Source: an uncultured bacterium (GTDB taxonomy: Bacteria; Bacillota; Clostridia; Christensenellales; HGM11417). Taken from it: a stretch of 64,000 bases of DNA. Position 1 is the stretch's first letter, and every line of letters begins with the position of its first letter. The notes beneath the pieces were generated by a model that saw only the letters and a program-made list of their open reading frames with translations, made no database searches and was not told where the DNA came from. The translations under genes and the position numbers were made by a program. The stretch spans positions 1-64,000 of the forward strand of contig CAJMQN010000007.1 in assembly GCA_905215695.1 (NCBI GenBank), in the 5' to 3' direction. Shown one piece after another: positions 25,516 through 34,162 of this stretch.

Positions 25516-27750
25516 ATGTCCAAGCGCGCGAGAGAAATTCTCAAGATTATTGTATGCGCAATTCTCTTTGTTTTATATCAGTTTTCTTCCGTTTACGGAA
25601 ATATCGCCGCCGCGGCGCTCTGCGCCTGTCTGCTCGCGCAGGGGTTCGGACTGCCCGTTCTCCTCGTCTATGCGGCGTCCGCGCTCGCCTTCGATTTCTC
25701 GGTCTATGGGCTTGTCTGCTACGTCGTTCCCGCTCTCGGCGCGTGGCTCTGCGCCCTTCTTTTCAAGCGCAGGGGCGGAATCAAGTTTGTCTATGTGTTC
25801 GCGGCTTGGGTCTTTCTCTCCTTCTTAAAGCTCATCTACGTGCGCGACCTCGCGGGCATCGGAACCTATTTTATAGAGCTCGCCGTCTTTGTGCTCCTTG
25901 CCCTCGTCTTTTTCGGGTGCGTGCGCTGTCTCGTCGAGCGCAGAAAAAAGCTCACGCAGGAAGAGACCGTCTCCGTCTGCGTGACCGTCCTCTATCTTCT
26001 CCTCTGTCTCGAGCCCTACGCGGTGTTCGGCGTGCCCGTCTCCCGCATTCTCGTCCTGTTTCTCCTGCCCTGCGTGCTCCTCGTGTTCGGCAGGGAGCGC
26101 GCGCTCGTCTTTTCGGTGCTCGCGGGCGCGGCGGTCTCTGTCTATACGCAGAATTCGGTCTATCTCGGCTGGTACGCCGCGGTGTGCGTGGTCGCCGCCG
26201 TCTTCTATCACACCAACGAGGTCGTGTACGGGTGCGCGGTGCTCGCGGGCGAACTTCTCCTGGACGTATTTTTCGACTATCCCGGACTGACCTACTTCCA
26301 CGTCATCTTCTATGCGCTCGCAACGGCGGTGTTTTTACTGCTCATACGCCCCTTAAAGACCCTTCGGGCAAAATTGTCGGACGAGACAAAGATGTCCAAA
26401 GTTCTCCTCAACCGCTCGCGCTCCGACCTTTCCCTGCGTCTGAAGGACGTATCCGACGTCTTTCGGGAGATGTCCGAGCTCTTCGAGGACATGGCGGGAC
26501 AGGCGATTCCCGCGGAAGAAGCGAAACTCATGCTCACGCGGGAGTGTTTCGATCGGGTCTGCCTCGCCTGCCCCAACGGGAAAAACTGCCTGCGCGAGGA
26601 GACGAGGCTGTACAATTCCATTCACGCGGCGGTGGATCGCGCCATCGAAAAGGGCAAAATCACCCTCATCGACGTGCCCGATTTTCTCAACGCGCACTGC
26701 GTCAAACTGAACGTCGTCATGTCCCTCGTCAATCAGCTTTCGATCTCTTACCGTCAGTATCAGACCCTCTCGAAGAACCTCGACAGCGGCAAACAGCTTC
26801 TGCGCTCGCAGTTCGACGGGGTTTCGCACATCTTCGACAGCCTCGCGGCGGAACTTCAGTGTACGGTTTCGGCGGACAATACGGGGAAGACGAGACTGCG
26901 CGAATTCTTCAGAAACAGCGGCGTGCGGTGCGCCGAGACCCTCATCTTCTCGGACAAGAGCACCGCCTGCGCCATCGTCGAGGGGGAGAACGACCAAGCC
27001 GAGCTTGCGCAGGTCGTCTCCCGGTTCTTCGGGACAAAGTACATAGTAGATAGGTATCAGGAGGTCGCCGCGGGGAGCTTTTGCGCGTACTTCAAGCGCG
27101 CGCCCAAATTCGACGTCATCTTCGGGAGCGCGCAGGCGGCGAAGACGGGGAGCGAGAAGTCCGGGGACGTCCACACGCTTGTCAAGATTTCGGACACCAA
27201 ATTTCTCATCGCGCTCTGCGACGGCATGGGTTCGGGAACCCGTGCGGAAAAGATTTCCTCTGCGTCCATCTCCCTTGTGGAAAACCTCTACCGCGCGGGT
27301 TTCTCGAGCGAATTTATCCTAAAGACCGTCAACAAACTTTTGATCACCTGTTTCGAGGAATGTTTTACCACCCTCGACATCGCGGTGTTCGACCTCAACG
27401 AGGCGAGGTGTGACTTCATCAAATTGGGTTCGGCGGACAGCTACGTCAAGGGGCGGGAGTTCGCGCGGCGGGTATCCTGCTGTTCCATGCCCCTCGGCAT
27501 TCTCGAAGAAATCAAGCCCGCGACGAGCACGGAGACCCTCGAGAGCGGGGACGTGGTCTTTCTCGCCTCGGACGGCGTGACGGATTCCTTTCACGACAGG
27601 GACGAGATGCTCGAATTCGTCAGTTCCATCGACTGCGCCAATCCGCAGGAGTGCGCAAAACTCCTTTTGGAACGCGCTCTATCCAACTACGGCGGCACGT
27701 CCAAGGACGATATGACCGTTCTGACCATGCGCGTGTTTTCGAGGTATTGA
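25516..27750 (+). CDS. spoIIE: Stage II sporulation protein E, PP2C-type phosphatase
   Basis: 744 residues (827 in Bacillus). The first 290 residues hold about ten membrane helices, followed by a central region and a C-terminal PP2C phosphatase domain (about 540-742) with metal-binding LCDGMGSGTRAEK and FLASDGVTDSF. SpoIIE dephosphorylates SpoIIAA in the forespore, releasing sigma F, and helps polar division. A GGGGGTG site precedes the ATG. The spoIIE-tilS-hpt neighbourhood is conserved in sporulating Firmicutes, here with a lipoprotein gene inserted. Strong evidence that the organism forms spores. Confidence 0.93.
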   Translation: MSKRAREILKIIVCAILFVLYQFSSVYGNIAAAALCACLLAQGFGLPVLLVYAASALAFDFSVYGLVCYVVPALGAWLCALLFKRRGGIKFVYVFAAWVFLSFLKLIYVRDLAGIGTYFIELAVFVLLALVFFGCVRCLVERRKKLTQEETVSVCVTVLYLLLCLEPYAVFGVPVSRILVLFLLPCVLLVFGRERALVFSVLAGAAVSVYTQNSVYLGWYAAVCVVAAVFYHTNEVVYGCAVLAGELLLDVFFDYPGLTYFHVIFYALATAVFLLLIRPLKTLRAKLSDETKMSKVLLNRSRSDLSLRLKDVSDVFREMSELFEDMAGQAIPAEEAKLMLTRECFDRVCLACPNGKNCLREETRLYNSIHAAVDRAIEKGKITLIDVPDFLNAHCVKLNVVMSLVNQLSISYRQYQTLSKNLDSGKQLLRSQFDGVSHIFDSLAAELQCTVSADNTGKTRLREFFRNSGVRCAETLIFSDKSTACAIVEGENDQAELAQVVSRFFGTKYIVDRYQEVAAGSFCAYFKRAPKFDVIFGSAQAAKTGSEKSGDVHTLVKISDTKFLIALCDGMGSGTRAEKISSASISLVENLYRAGFSSEFILKTVNKLLITCFEECFTTLDIAVFDLNEARCDFIKLGSADSYVKGREFARRVSCCSMPLGILEEIKPATSTETLESGDVVFLASDGVTDSFHDRDEMLEFVSSIDCANPQECAKLLLERALSNYGGTSKDDMTVLTMRVFSRY

Positions 27751-27759
27751 GCAATTTCC

Positions 27760-27788
27760 TTGACGAAACGAACAACACGGTTTATAAT
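27760..27788 (+). promoter_or_regulatory. Promoter of the Ltp-type lipoprotein gene
   Basis: TTGACG (27760-27765), a 17-bp spacer and TATAAT (27783-27788). A GAGGGG site lies before the ATG at 27818. Confidence 0.75.
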
Positions 27789-27817
27789 ACTCATATTCTA
27801 CAAAAGAGGGGATTAAT

Positions 27818-28237
27818 ATGAAAAATTTGAAATGTCACACGGTTCGCAAATTATGGTTTCCGGCGTTGCTTGTCGTCGTGCTGCTCGCAGTCTGCTGTTG
27901 CGGATGCTTTGAGGGCGGCGAAGGGGGAGACGCGGGCTCGGATTCCGCAACCGCCGGGGAGAAAAACGCGCTGCGTTCGGCAAAGACTTATCTTGCGGTT
28001 CAAGCCTTTTCGTATAACGGGCTTGTTGCTCAGCTGAAGTTTGAAGGGTTTACGGAGGAGCAGGCTTCCCACGGCGTGGACAACTGCGGCGCCGACTGGA
28101 TGGAGCAGGCGAAAAAATCCGCGGCGCAGTATTTGAAACTTATGGCGTATTCGAAGGACGCGCTCATCGCACAGCTGGAATTCGATGGCTTTACCCACGA
28201 ACAGGCGGTTTACGGAGCAGAGGTGAACGGATTGTAA
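27818..28237 (+). CDS. Ltp-family lipoprotein with two tandem repeats
   Basis: 139 residues. A signal peptide with a Cys-rich end (VVVLLAVCCCGC) gives a lipobox-like site. A Gly/Ala/Ser linker follows, then two repeats of about 45 residues (AKTYLAVQAFSYNGLVAQLK..FTEEQASHGVDN and AAQYLKLMAYSKDALIAQLE..FTHEQAVYGAEV). They match the host cell surface-exposed lipoprotein (Ltp) domain. In streptococcal phage TP-J34 such a lipoprotein blocks injection of superinfecting phage DNA; chromosomal copies are common and their role is open. It has its own promoter and terminator and interrupts the spoIIE-tilS neighbourhood. Confidence 0.82.
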   Translation: MKNLKCHTVRKLWFPALLVVVLLAVCCCGCFEGGEGGDAGSDSATAGEKNALRSAKTYLAVQAFSYNGLVAQLKFEGFTEEQASHGVDNCGADWMEQAKKSAAQYLKLMAYSKDALIAQLEFDGFTHEQAVYGAEVNGL

Positions 28238-28254
28238 AAATCGGCAAATTGCCG

Positions 28255-28289
28255 AAGGTCGGACGCAGAGTGTGGGTCCGACCTTTTTC
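28255..28289 (+). terminator. Terminator of the lipoprotein gene
   Basis: AAGGTCGGAC-(11 nt)-GTCCGACCTTTTT hairpin. A small CGGCAAATTGCCG palindrome precedes it. Confidence 0.82.
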
Positions 28290-28305
28290 TTTTGCGGAAA
28301 AACCC

Positions 28306-28334
28306 TTGTCAAACGCCGGGGATTCGGCTATAAT
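28306..28334 (+). promoter_or_regulatory. tilS promoter, predicts a leaderless mRNA
   Basis: TTGTCA (28306-28311), a 17-bp spacer and perfect TATAAT (28329-28334). The ATG at 28341 is 6 bp after the -10 box, the expected transcription start. No ribosome binding site exists. The in-frame ATG at 28335 touches the -10 box and would not be transcribed. Confidence 0.65.
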
Positions 28335-28340
28335 ATGGTT

Positions 28341-29681
28341 ATGAAATCCAAACGGAACAAAACCGATCTTTCCGCTCTCGTCGAGGGCGGAGGGCTGTTT
28401 TCGAGAGGGGACAGGGTCGCCGCCGCCGTCTCGGGCGGGAGCGACTCCATGTGTCTTCTGCACCTTTTGGCGGGACTCCGAAAAAAACTCGGGTTTTCGC
28501 TCTCCTGCGTGCACGTCAATCATAACCTGCGCCCCGAGGCGGAGCGGGAGGAGGCGTTCGTGCGGGAATTCTGCGCGGAAAACGAAATCCCTTTCCGGTC
28601 GTTTTCGGTGGATGTCCCCGGGTATTGCGCGGAAAAGCGCGTTTCCGCCGAGGAGGGCGCGCGGGCGCTCCGATACCGGTGTTTCGAGGAAGTCTTTGCC
28701 CAAGGGGAATGCGACAAAATCGCCATCGCGCACAACAGCGGGGACAGTGCGGAGACCGTGCTTTTTCACCTGATCCGCGGATGCGGCGCGCGGGGTGCGC
28801 GGGGACTGTTGCCCCGGGTACCCGCAAAGACGCCGGGCAAATGGTACGTCCGTCCTCTGCTCGGCGCGTCCCGTGCGGAGATTTCCGCCTATCTGACCGA
28901 ATTCGGCGTGCCGCACGTCGAGGATTCCTCAAACGGGGACACCGCCTTTTCGCGGAACAGGCTTCGGCTCGAGGCGCTCCCCGCGCTCGAGCGCGCGCAC
29001 CCCGGCGCGGCGGAGAACCTCTGCGCGTTCGGCGGACGCATGGCGGCGCTCACCGCATATCTTGCGAAGCGGGCGGGGGAGTATGTGCTTTCGGGGGACT
29101 CCGTCGCTTTGGATACGCCGGAGGCGCTTCTTGCCGAGGCGGCGGGGGCTTGCCTTGCCCGGCTCGGCGCGGATGCCGACCTCTCTGCGGCGCACCTGCG
29201 CGCGCTCCTCTCCCTCGAGACGGGCAGGAACGGCGCGCGCGTGGATCTTCCGGGCGGCGTGACCGCCGAAAGGCGGTACGACCGCATCTGCTTTTTCCGC
29301 GACCGCAAGCGGGAATTTGCGTGCGCGGCGTTCGGGTTCGGAACCTTTGAATTGGGAGACTATCTCGTCGGGATTTCCGAACAGCCCCTGCGGGGGGGCA
29401 GACTGCTCTCCGCGGACCTCTCCGCCATTCCCGAGGACGCCGTTCTGCGCTTCCCCGAGGCGGGGGACACCTTCCGCAAGTTCGGCGGGGGGACGAAAAA
29501 GCTCTTCGACCTCTTCACGGATTGGAAAGTCCCGCGCTCGGAACGCGGGGGGATTCCCGTGCTTGCGAGCGGGAAGAGGGTCTTATGCGTCTTTACAAGG
29601 GACATTTCGGCGGACCTCGCCTGCGGCGAAAACAGCCGGATTATCTATTTCTGCACCCAAAAAAAGGAGACAAACCAATGA
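28341..29681 (+). CDS. tilS: tRNA(Ile)-lysidine synthase TilS
   Basis: 446 residues. It adds lysine to C34 of the tRNA-Ile that reads AUA, using ATP; essential for decoding. The PP-loop SGGSDS is at residues 31-36, and the N-type ATPase domain continues through HVNHNLR, EEGARALRYRCF and IAIAHNSGDSAETVLFHLIRG. The C-terminal TilS domains follow (FPEAGDTFRKFGGGTKKLFDLF). The start was set by the promoter position. The stop overlaps the hpt start as ATGA, so the two are translationally coupled. Confidence 0.93.
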   Translation: MKSKRNKTDLSALVEGGGLFSRGDRVAAAVSGGSDSMCLLHLLAGLRKKLGFSLSCVHVNHNLRPEAEREEAFVREFCAENEIPFRSFSVDVPGYCAEKRVSAEEGARALRYRCFEEVFAQGECDKIAIAHNSGDSAETVLFHLIRGCGARGARGLLPRVPAKTPGKWYVRPLLGASRAEISAYLTEFGVPHVEDSSNGDTAFSRNRLRLEALPALERAHPGAAENLCAFGGRMAALTAYLAKRAGEYVLSGDSVALDTPEALLAEAAGACLARLGADADLSAAHLRALLSLETGRNGARVDLPGGVTAERRYDRICFFRDRKREFACAAFGFGTFELGDYLVGISEQPLRGGRLLSADLSAIPEDAVLRFPEAGDTFRKFGGGTKKLFDLFTDWKVPRSERGGIPVLASGKRVLCVFTRDISADLACGENSRIIYFCTQKKETNQ

Positions 29682-30217
29682 AACAGGACATCGAACGCGT
29701 GTTGATTTCGGAGAAGGAAATCGCCGACAAGGTCAGGGAACTGGGCGAACGGCTCACAGAGGATTACCGGGACAAGAATCCGCTTTTGATCTGTATTTTA
29801 AAGGGTTCGACCATCTTCTTCGCCGACCTCGTGCGGCACATCGGGACGCACGTCGAACTCGATTTTATGGCGACGTCGAGCTACGGAAACGGCTCTTCCT
29901 CCTCCGGCGAGGTGCGGGTCACGAAGGATCTCGAGCGCAGTGTGGAAGGGAGAGAGGTCATCATCGTCGAGGATATCATTGATTCCGGGCTCACGCTCAA
30001 CTATTTAAAGCACATGCTCGAGCGCAGAAACGCGAAATCGGTCAAAATCGTCACGCTTTTGGACAAGCCCGCGCGGCGGAAGGTCGAGATCGTCGGGGAC
30101 TATACCGGGTTCGAGATTGACAACTATTTCGTGGTCGGATACGGATTGGACTATGCGGAAAAGTACCGCAATCTTCCCTACGTGGGGATTCTGAAACCCG
30201 AAGTTTACGGAGAATAA
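29678..30217 (+). CDS. hpt: Hypoxanthine phosphoribosyltransferase
   Basis: 179 residues, starting at the ATG at 29678 with AAAGGAG upstream. It salvages hypoxanthine (and guanine) with PRPP to IMP or GMP. The PRPP-binding loop VIIVEDIIDSGLT is at about 94-106, and the Mg/PP loop LKGSTIFFADL at 41-51. The tilS-hpt pair is conserved in Firmicutes; ftsH, which often follows, is absent here. Confidence 0.94.
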   Translation: MKQDIERVLISEKEIADKVRELGERLTEDYRDKNPLLICILKGSTIFFADLVRHIGTHVELDFMATSSYGNGSSSSGEVRVTKDLERSVEGREVIIVEDIIDSGLTLNYLKHMLERRNAKSVKIVTLLDKPARRKVEIVGDYTGFEIDNYFVVGYGLDYAEKYRNLPYVGILKPEVYGE

Positions 30218-30257
30218 GAGAGAGCCGCGCAAAAGACTTTTTGCGCGGCTCTCTTTT
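30218..30257. terminator. Bidirectional terminator
   Basis: AGAGAGCCGCGCAAAA-gact-TTTTGCGCGGCTCTCTTTT, a long perfect hairpin between hpt and the convergent lipid kinase gene. Confidence 0.9.
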
Positions 30258-31126
30258 CAGGGACGATACATGCGGAGCAGGTCGGAAACGATTTTACACT
30301 CGAAAACGGGGGAGTTCCACAGTTCCCCATCCACGTTTACCACCTTTTTCGCGTCCGAGACCACCTTGACCGAACGGCAGGGGATACTCTCCACGAAGTC
30401 GTACTTTAAAAGGGTGCCCTTTTTAAAGCCGAGCAGGGGTCCGAGCATCTTGGACTTCGGGAGTTTGTTGACGATCACGAGGTCGAGTTTTCCGTCGTCG
30501 ATCTGCGAATTCGGGGAGATGACCATGCCGCCGCCGAAGTATTTCCCGTTTGCGACGGAGGCGATCATCGCTTCCCTGTGCCCGAGCGGAACGCCGTCCA
30601 CCTCGAGTTCGAAGTTCATCCACTTGAGCGCGACAAGCGCGCTGACGAGACACTGCATATAGGTGAATTTGGTGCGCACTTTGCGGCGGTTATAGCGTTC
30701 GAGAACGTCCACGTCGATGCCCATGCCCGCGACGTTCATGGAACGCTTGTCCCCGATTTGGATGAAATCCGTATAGCGTGGCGTGCCCGAAAGAATGAGT
30801 TCCATGGCGTCCTTTGGCTCCATGACGGGCAGGTTCGCGCTCGCGGCGAAGTCGTTGCCCGTGCCGCAGGGAATGATGCCGAGGGCGACGTTTTCAAAGC
30901 GGTCGATTCCGTTTAACACCTCGCTGACCGTGCCGTCCCCGCCAATGACGACGAGATCCGAGGGGACTTGCGAGAGTTTTCGGGCGATTTCAGTCGCGTG
31001 CCCCGCGCGTTGGGTAAAATGTACCGCGTATTCGACGGAACGAACCTTCAAGTAATCTGTGAGCTTGTCGAGAACCTTGAGGGTGCGCCCCTTGCCCGCG
31101 GTGGGATTCAGGATAAATTGAACCAT
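30257..31126 (-). CDS. Diacylglycerol kinase-family lipid kinase (DgkB/YegS type)
   Basis: 289 residues. FILNPTAGKGRTLKVL at the N-terminus and IGGDGTVSEVLNGI at about 61-74 form the nucleotide site; LGIIPCGTGNDFA follows. In Gram-positive bacteria the family phosphorylates diacylglycerol left over from lipoteichoic acid synthesis, or related lipids, and the exact substrate cannot be told here. Start ATG after GGAAGG. It is divergent from cca. Confidence 0.9.
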   Translation of the reverse strand: MVQFILNPTAGKGRTLKVLDKLTDYLKVRSVEYAVHFTQRAGHATEIARKLSQVPSDLVVIGGDGTVSEVLNGIDRFENVALGIIPCGTGNDFAASANLPVMEPKDAMELILSGTPRYTDFIQIGDKRSMNVAGMGIDVDVLERYNRRKVRTKFTYMQCLVSALVALKWMNFELEVDGVPLGHREAMIASVANGKYFGGGMVISPNSQIDDGKLDLVIVNKLPKSKMLGPLLGFKKGTLLKYDFVESIPCRSVKVVSDAKKVVNVDGELWNSPVFECKIVSDLLRMYRP

Positions 31127-31190
31127 TGTGCTTTCCTTCCGATTCGGAATGTGTTAGAATTATTGTATAATAAATCGGTAAAAAATGCAA
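31127..31190. promoter_or_regulatory. Overlapping divergent promoters of the lipid kinase and cca genes
   Basis: Rightward: TATAAT (31166-31171) 18 bp before the cca ATG, with a poor -35 and no clear ribosome binding site. Leftward: TTGCAT (31185-31190), 17 bp and TACAAT (31162-31167). The -10 elements share the same bases, so the two promoters may exclude each other. Confidence 0.45.
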
Positions 31191-32566
31191 TGAAAATTCA
31201 AATCTCCGAAAAATTGAGCGCGGCGGCGCGGAAGTTTCCTTCTCCGCTCTACCTTGTGGGCGGATTTGTCCGCAATTCTCTCCTCGGCGTAACCGTTTCG
31301 GATCAAGACGTCGCCTCCGCCTGTTCCGCGGAAACGGCGGCGGCGCTCTTTGCGGAACAGGGCTGGACGGTGACCGCCGTCTATCCGCGCATGGGTACGG
31401 TCAAGCTCCGTGCGCCGGAGACGGGAGAAGAGGTCGAATATACGCAGTTCCGCACCGAACGGTACGCGCCGGGGGGCGGACACACCCCCCAAGACGTGCT
31501 TTTTACCCGGGAAATTGGGGAGGACGCGCGGCGGCGGGATTTCTCCGTCAACGCGATCTACTGCGACGCCGCGACGGGAGAGCTTGCCGACCCCTGCGGG
31601 GGACTCGTTGACCTCGAAAAGCGGGAAATCCGTACCGCGGATTTGCCCGAACGCGTTTTCGGCTCGGACGGGCTTCGGCTTCTTCGGCTCGTGCGGTTCT
31701 GCGCGGAGCTCGGGTTTTCTCCCGAACCGAATACGTTTGCGGCGGCGCGGGCGTGTCGGGACAATCTCGACGACATCGCGGAGGAACGGATCGCCGACGA
31801 ATTTCGGAAAATCTGCTTTGCGGATTTGAAATATCCCGCGCTCACCGAAGAGAGCCGAACGCCCGCGCACGCGGCGGGACTGCGCATGCTGGACGAACTC
31901 GGACTTCTCGAAAAGATTCTGCCCGAGATTACCGCGGGCAAGGGGATTGCGCAGCGAGCGGACTATCACCGCTACGACGTATTCGGGCATACCATGGAGA
32001 CCTTCCGCCTGTCTCCCCCCGAAGTGAGGATTGCCGCGCTCCTGCACGACGTGGGAAAACCGATCTGCTATCGGGAGACGGGCAGATTTTACGGACACGA
32101 GGAAGTCGGCGCGGAACCCGCATACAGGATTTCGATGCGCGCGTTCGGGTGTTCCAAGCGGGAGGCTTCGGAGATCTCGGCGCTCGTGCGGCTGCATATG
32201 TATGACCTCGCGGGGGTCACGCGGGAGAATAAACTCAAAAAATTTCTCGCCGAACATTCCGCACTCGTGCCCAAACTTTTGCTCTTAAAGCAGGCGGATT
32301 ACCTCGGCGGAGGGCTTTTGGAAGGGGAGTGCCCGACGGTGACCCGATGGAAGACGTTGCTCCGAAGAATGGACGAACTCGGAACGCCGCGTTCGCTTGC
32401 GGATCTGAAAATCGACGGAAGGGACGTGCTCGCCGTGCTTCCGGAGCTTCCGAAAAACCGAATTTCGGCGGTACTCCGCGCGTTGTTCGAGGAGTGCGTC
32501 TGCAATGAGTCCCTCAACGACCGAGAAAAACTGCTTGCTCGGCTTGAAAAATTCGGGCGCGAATAG
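31190..32566 (+). CDS. cca: CCA tRNA nucleotidyltransferase
   Basis: 458 residues from the ATG at 31190 (MKIQISEKLSAAARKF). The nucleotidyltransferase head has LVGGFVRNSLLG (24-34) and the catalytic VSDQDVAS (DxD at 38-40), then RRRDFSVNAIY. A C-terminal HD domain shows HTMETF and ALLHDVGKP. The enzyme adds or repairs the CCA 3' end of tRNAs. In the usual first motif the residue after GGxVR is Asp; here it is Asn. The HD domain suggests an additional phosphohydrolase activity. Confidence 0.9.
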   Translation: MKIQISEKLSAAARKFPSPLYLVGGFVRNSLLGVTVSDQDVASACSAETAAALFAEQGWTVTAVYPRMGTVKLRAPETGEEVEYTQFRTERYAPGGGHTPQDVLFTREIGEDARRRDFSVNAIYCDAATGELADPCGGLVDLEKREIRTADLPERVFGSDGLRLLRLVRFCAELGFSPEPNTFAAARACRDNLDDIAEERIADEFRKICFADLKYPALTEESRTPAHAAGLRMLDELGLLEKILPEITAGKGIAQRADYHRYDVFGHTMETFRLSPPEVRIAALLHDVGKPICYRETGRFYGHEEVGAEPAYRISMRAFGCSKREASEISALVRLHMYDLAGVTRENKLKKFLAEHSALVPKLLLLKQADYLGGGLLEGECPTVTRWKTLLRRMDELGTPRSLADLKIDGRDVLAVLPELPKNRISAVLRALFEECVCNESLNDREKLLARLEKFGRE

Positions 32567-32625
32567 AAACGCGCATGCCGGCGCACAATATGCGTATCAA
32601 AAACGATTCGGACCGGTGAAAATCT

Positions 32626-33837
32626 ATGACAGGCAGAAAAAAAACAATCATACTCATGGCAATCGCCGTGGGTATTTTTTGTTGTTTGGGGTTGGCAAAT
32701 TTTACCGCGTCGGCGGAACTAGACATCTGCGTTTCCTTAAAGCTCGGCGACGAGGTTTTTCTCTTCCGCGAGCCGGACATCGTGTATGCAGGGGATCTCA
32801 CCGAAGAGATTGCCGAAAAGGGTATTTTCGACGCAAAGGGAAGATTTTTCGGATTCCGCGCGCCGATCGCGAAAAAATACCGGCTGACGGACATTGACAA
32901 AAAACTTGCCGAAATCAACGCGCTCGTGTTGGTGGAACCGAAAAACGCTTCAGTGAAATTCAATCCTGCGAATCCCAAGGCGTCCGCAATCACGGATGAC
33001 GAGGACGGCGTCAGTCTGAATCTCGAGCGGATCAAGCGGGAAATCGAGGAAAATCTGCTTGCGGGAAAGAGCTATATCGCGGAAGTCTATCCCGAACCGA
33101 CCAAGGCGGCGCTGACCCGGAAGGACATTGAAGAGTCTTTGAATCTCTGCACAAAGTTTTCGACGGACATCAGTTCTTCCACCGAAAACAGAAAGAACAA
33201 CGTGCGTCTCGCGCTCTCCAAGTTCAGCGGCAAAACCTTTTTAAAGGGCGAACAGGGTTCTTTCAACGAAATCGTAGGACCGAGAACGGAAGCCAACGGA
33301 TTTCGGGCGGCGAAGGTGATTTTGGACGGAGAATTTGTGGAGGGAATCGGCGGCGGCGTGTGTCAGGCTTCGACGACGCTCTACAACGCGCTTCTGCTTT
33401 CGGGAAACAAGATTCTCGAAAAGCACAGACATTCGCTTCGGGTGAGCTACGTACCTCCCTCTTTCGACGCAATGGTGTCCTCCTCTGCGGACATGAAATT
33501 CGAGTGTGAAAAGAAGATTATGCACATCGTCACGCGCACGGACGGGGTGCGGGCGACCGTAGAAATTTACGCAAAAAAGGATGCGGTCGGCATTACGCGA
33601 AAGAGCGTGATTCTCTCGGAGGGCGAGCCGCCGGAGCCGGAGGTCGAGGTGGACACGGAGGGCAAGTATAGGGATAAGATTCGGTATCGTGACGAAAAAA
33701 TCATCGTGAGTCCTTCCAAGGGTGAACTGCGCAGTGAAGGGTGGCTGTACTATTCGGACGGAAGAAAAGTGAAGATTCGCACGGACGTCTATAAGGCGCA
33801 AAAAGGCAAAGTCATCGTGGGTGCGGAAGAGCGCTGA
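32626..33837 (+). CDS. VanW-family secreted protein
   Basis: 403 residues. One N-terminal hydrophobic segment (7-29) acts as signal or anchor. The VanW domain covers about 165-310: FSTDISSSTENRKNNVRLAL, GEQGSFNEIVGPRTEANGF, GGGVCQASTTLYNALLLSG. The last 60 residues are a G5-like beta module. VanW-like proteins are common envelope proteins of clostridia and unproven in function; the name comes from vancomycin clusters, and no van genes are nearby, so a resistance role should not be assumed. Confidence 0.85.
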   Translation: MTGRKKTIILMAIAVGIFCCLGLANFTASAELDICVSLKLGDEVFLFREPDIVYAGDLTEEIAEKGIFDAKGRFFGFRAPIAKKYRLTDIDKKLAEINALVLVEPKNASVKFNPANPKASAITDDEDGVSLNLERIKREIEENLLAGKSYIAEVYPEPTKAALTRKDIEESLNLCTKFSTDISSSTENRKNNVRLALSKFSGKTFLKGEQGSFNEIVGPRTEANGFRAAKVILDGEFVEGIGGGVCQASTTLYNALLLSGNKILEKHRHSLRVSYVPPSFDAMVSSSADMKFECEKKIMHIVTRTDGVRATVEIYAKKDAVGITRKSVILSEGEPPEPEVEVDTEGKYRDKIRYRDEKIIVSPSKGELRSEGWLYYSDGRKVKIRTDVYKAQKGKVIVGAEER

Positions 33838-33850
33838 AAAATTTTTTAAA

Positions 33851-33889
33851 AAACTCCCTCGTTTTCCTTTACAAAAGCGAGGGAGTTTT
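33851..33889 (+). terminator. Terminator after the VanW gene, overlapping the tRNA promoter
   Basis: AAACTCCCTCG-ttttcctttacaaaag-CGAGGGAGTTTT hairpin. Its loop and right arm hold the -35 box and spacer of the tRNA-Val promoter. Confidence 0.75.
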
Positions 33890-33896
33890 GTATAAT
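33868..33896 (+). promoter_or_regulatory. tRNA-Val promoter
   Basis: TTTACA (33868-33873), a 17-bp spacer and TATAAT (33891-33896), 14 bp before the tRNA 5' end. Confidence 0.75.
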
Positions 33897-33910
33897 AGTT
33901 TTACCATTTT

Positions 33911-33986
33911 GGGCAATTAACTCAGCTGGGAGAGTGTCTTCTTGACGTGGAGAAAGTCAGGGGTTCGAGTCCCTTATTGCCCACCA
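33911..33986 (+). tRNA. tRNA-Val (anticodon GAC)
   Basis: 76 nt with the CCA end encoded. The acceptor stem GGGCAAT pairs with ATTGCCC. D arm ACTC-AGCTGGGA-GAGT, anticodon stem TCTTC/GGAGA with loop TTGACGT (anticodon GAC), T arm AGGGG-TTCGAGT-CCCTT. All arms fold. Confidence 0.92.
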
Positions 33987-34077
33987 TACGGGACTCACTC
34001 GAACCCTTTGTGTTAGACAAAGGATTCGAGCGGAGTCAAAGAGCGGAGACCGAAGGAATAAATCCTTCGGTTTTTTT
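33974..34077 (+). repeat. tRNA-linked repeat, copy 1
   Basis: Runs from the last bases of the tRNA through a hairpin (33992-34036: GACTC..CTCGAA.CCTTTG paired with CAAAGG.TTCGAG..GAGTC) and a terminator (34049-34077: ACCGAAGGA-ataaa-TCCTTCGGT plus seven T). A diverged copy lies at 46612-46714. The left hairpin arm is also nearly the reverse complement of the tRNA T arm. Confidence 0.7.
34049..34077 (+). terminator. tRNA-Val terminator
   Basis: ACCGAAGGA-ataaa-TCCTTCGGTTTTTTT hairpin with T run. Confidence 0.85.
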
Positions 34078-34162
34078 AATGGCTCAGCATTTTAAGGTTT
34101 CCGAAGGGGCAAAAACCAATCATTATGAAACGGAACAATTTTTGATTTACGGGAGGACGAGA

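Noticed and set aside
32626..33837. Vancomycin-resistance role for the VanW-family gene
   Set aside because: No vanA/B, vanH, vanX or vanRS genes are nearby; VanW-domain proteins are common in clostridia without resistance clusters.
33947..34162. N-terminal extension of the first AraC protein
   Set aside because: It would be translated from inside the tRNA and across its terminator; a good ribosome binding site precedes the ATG at 34163.
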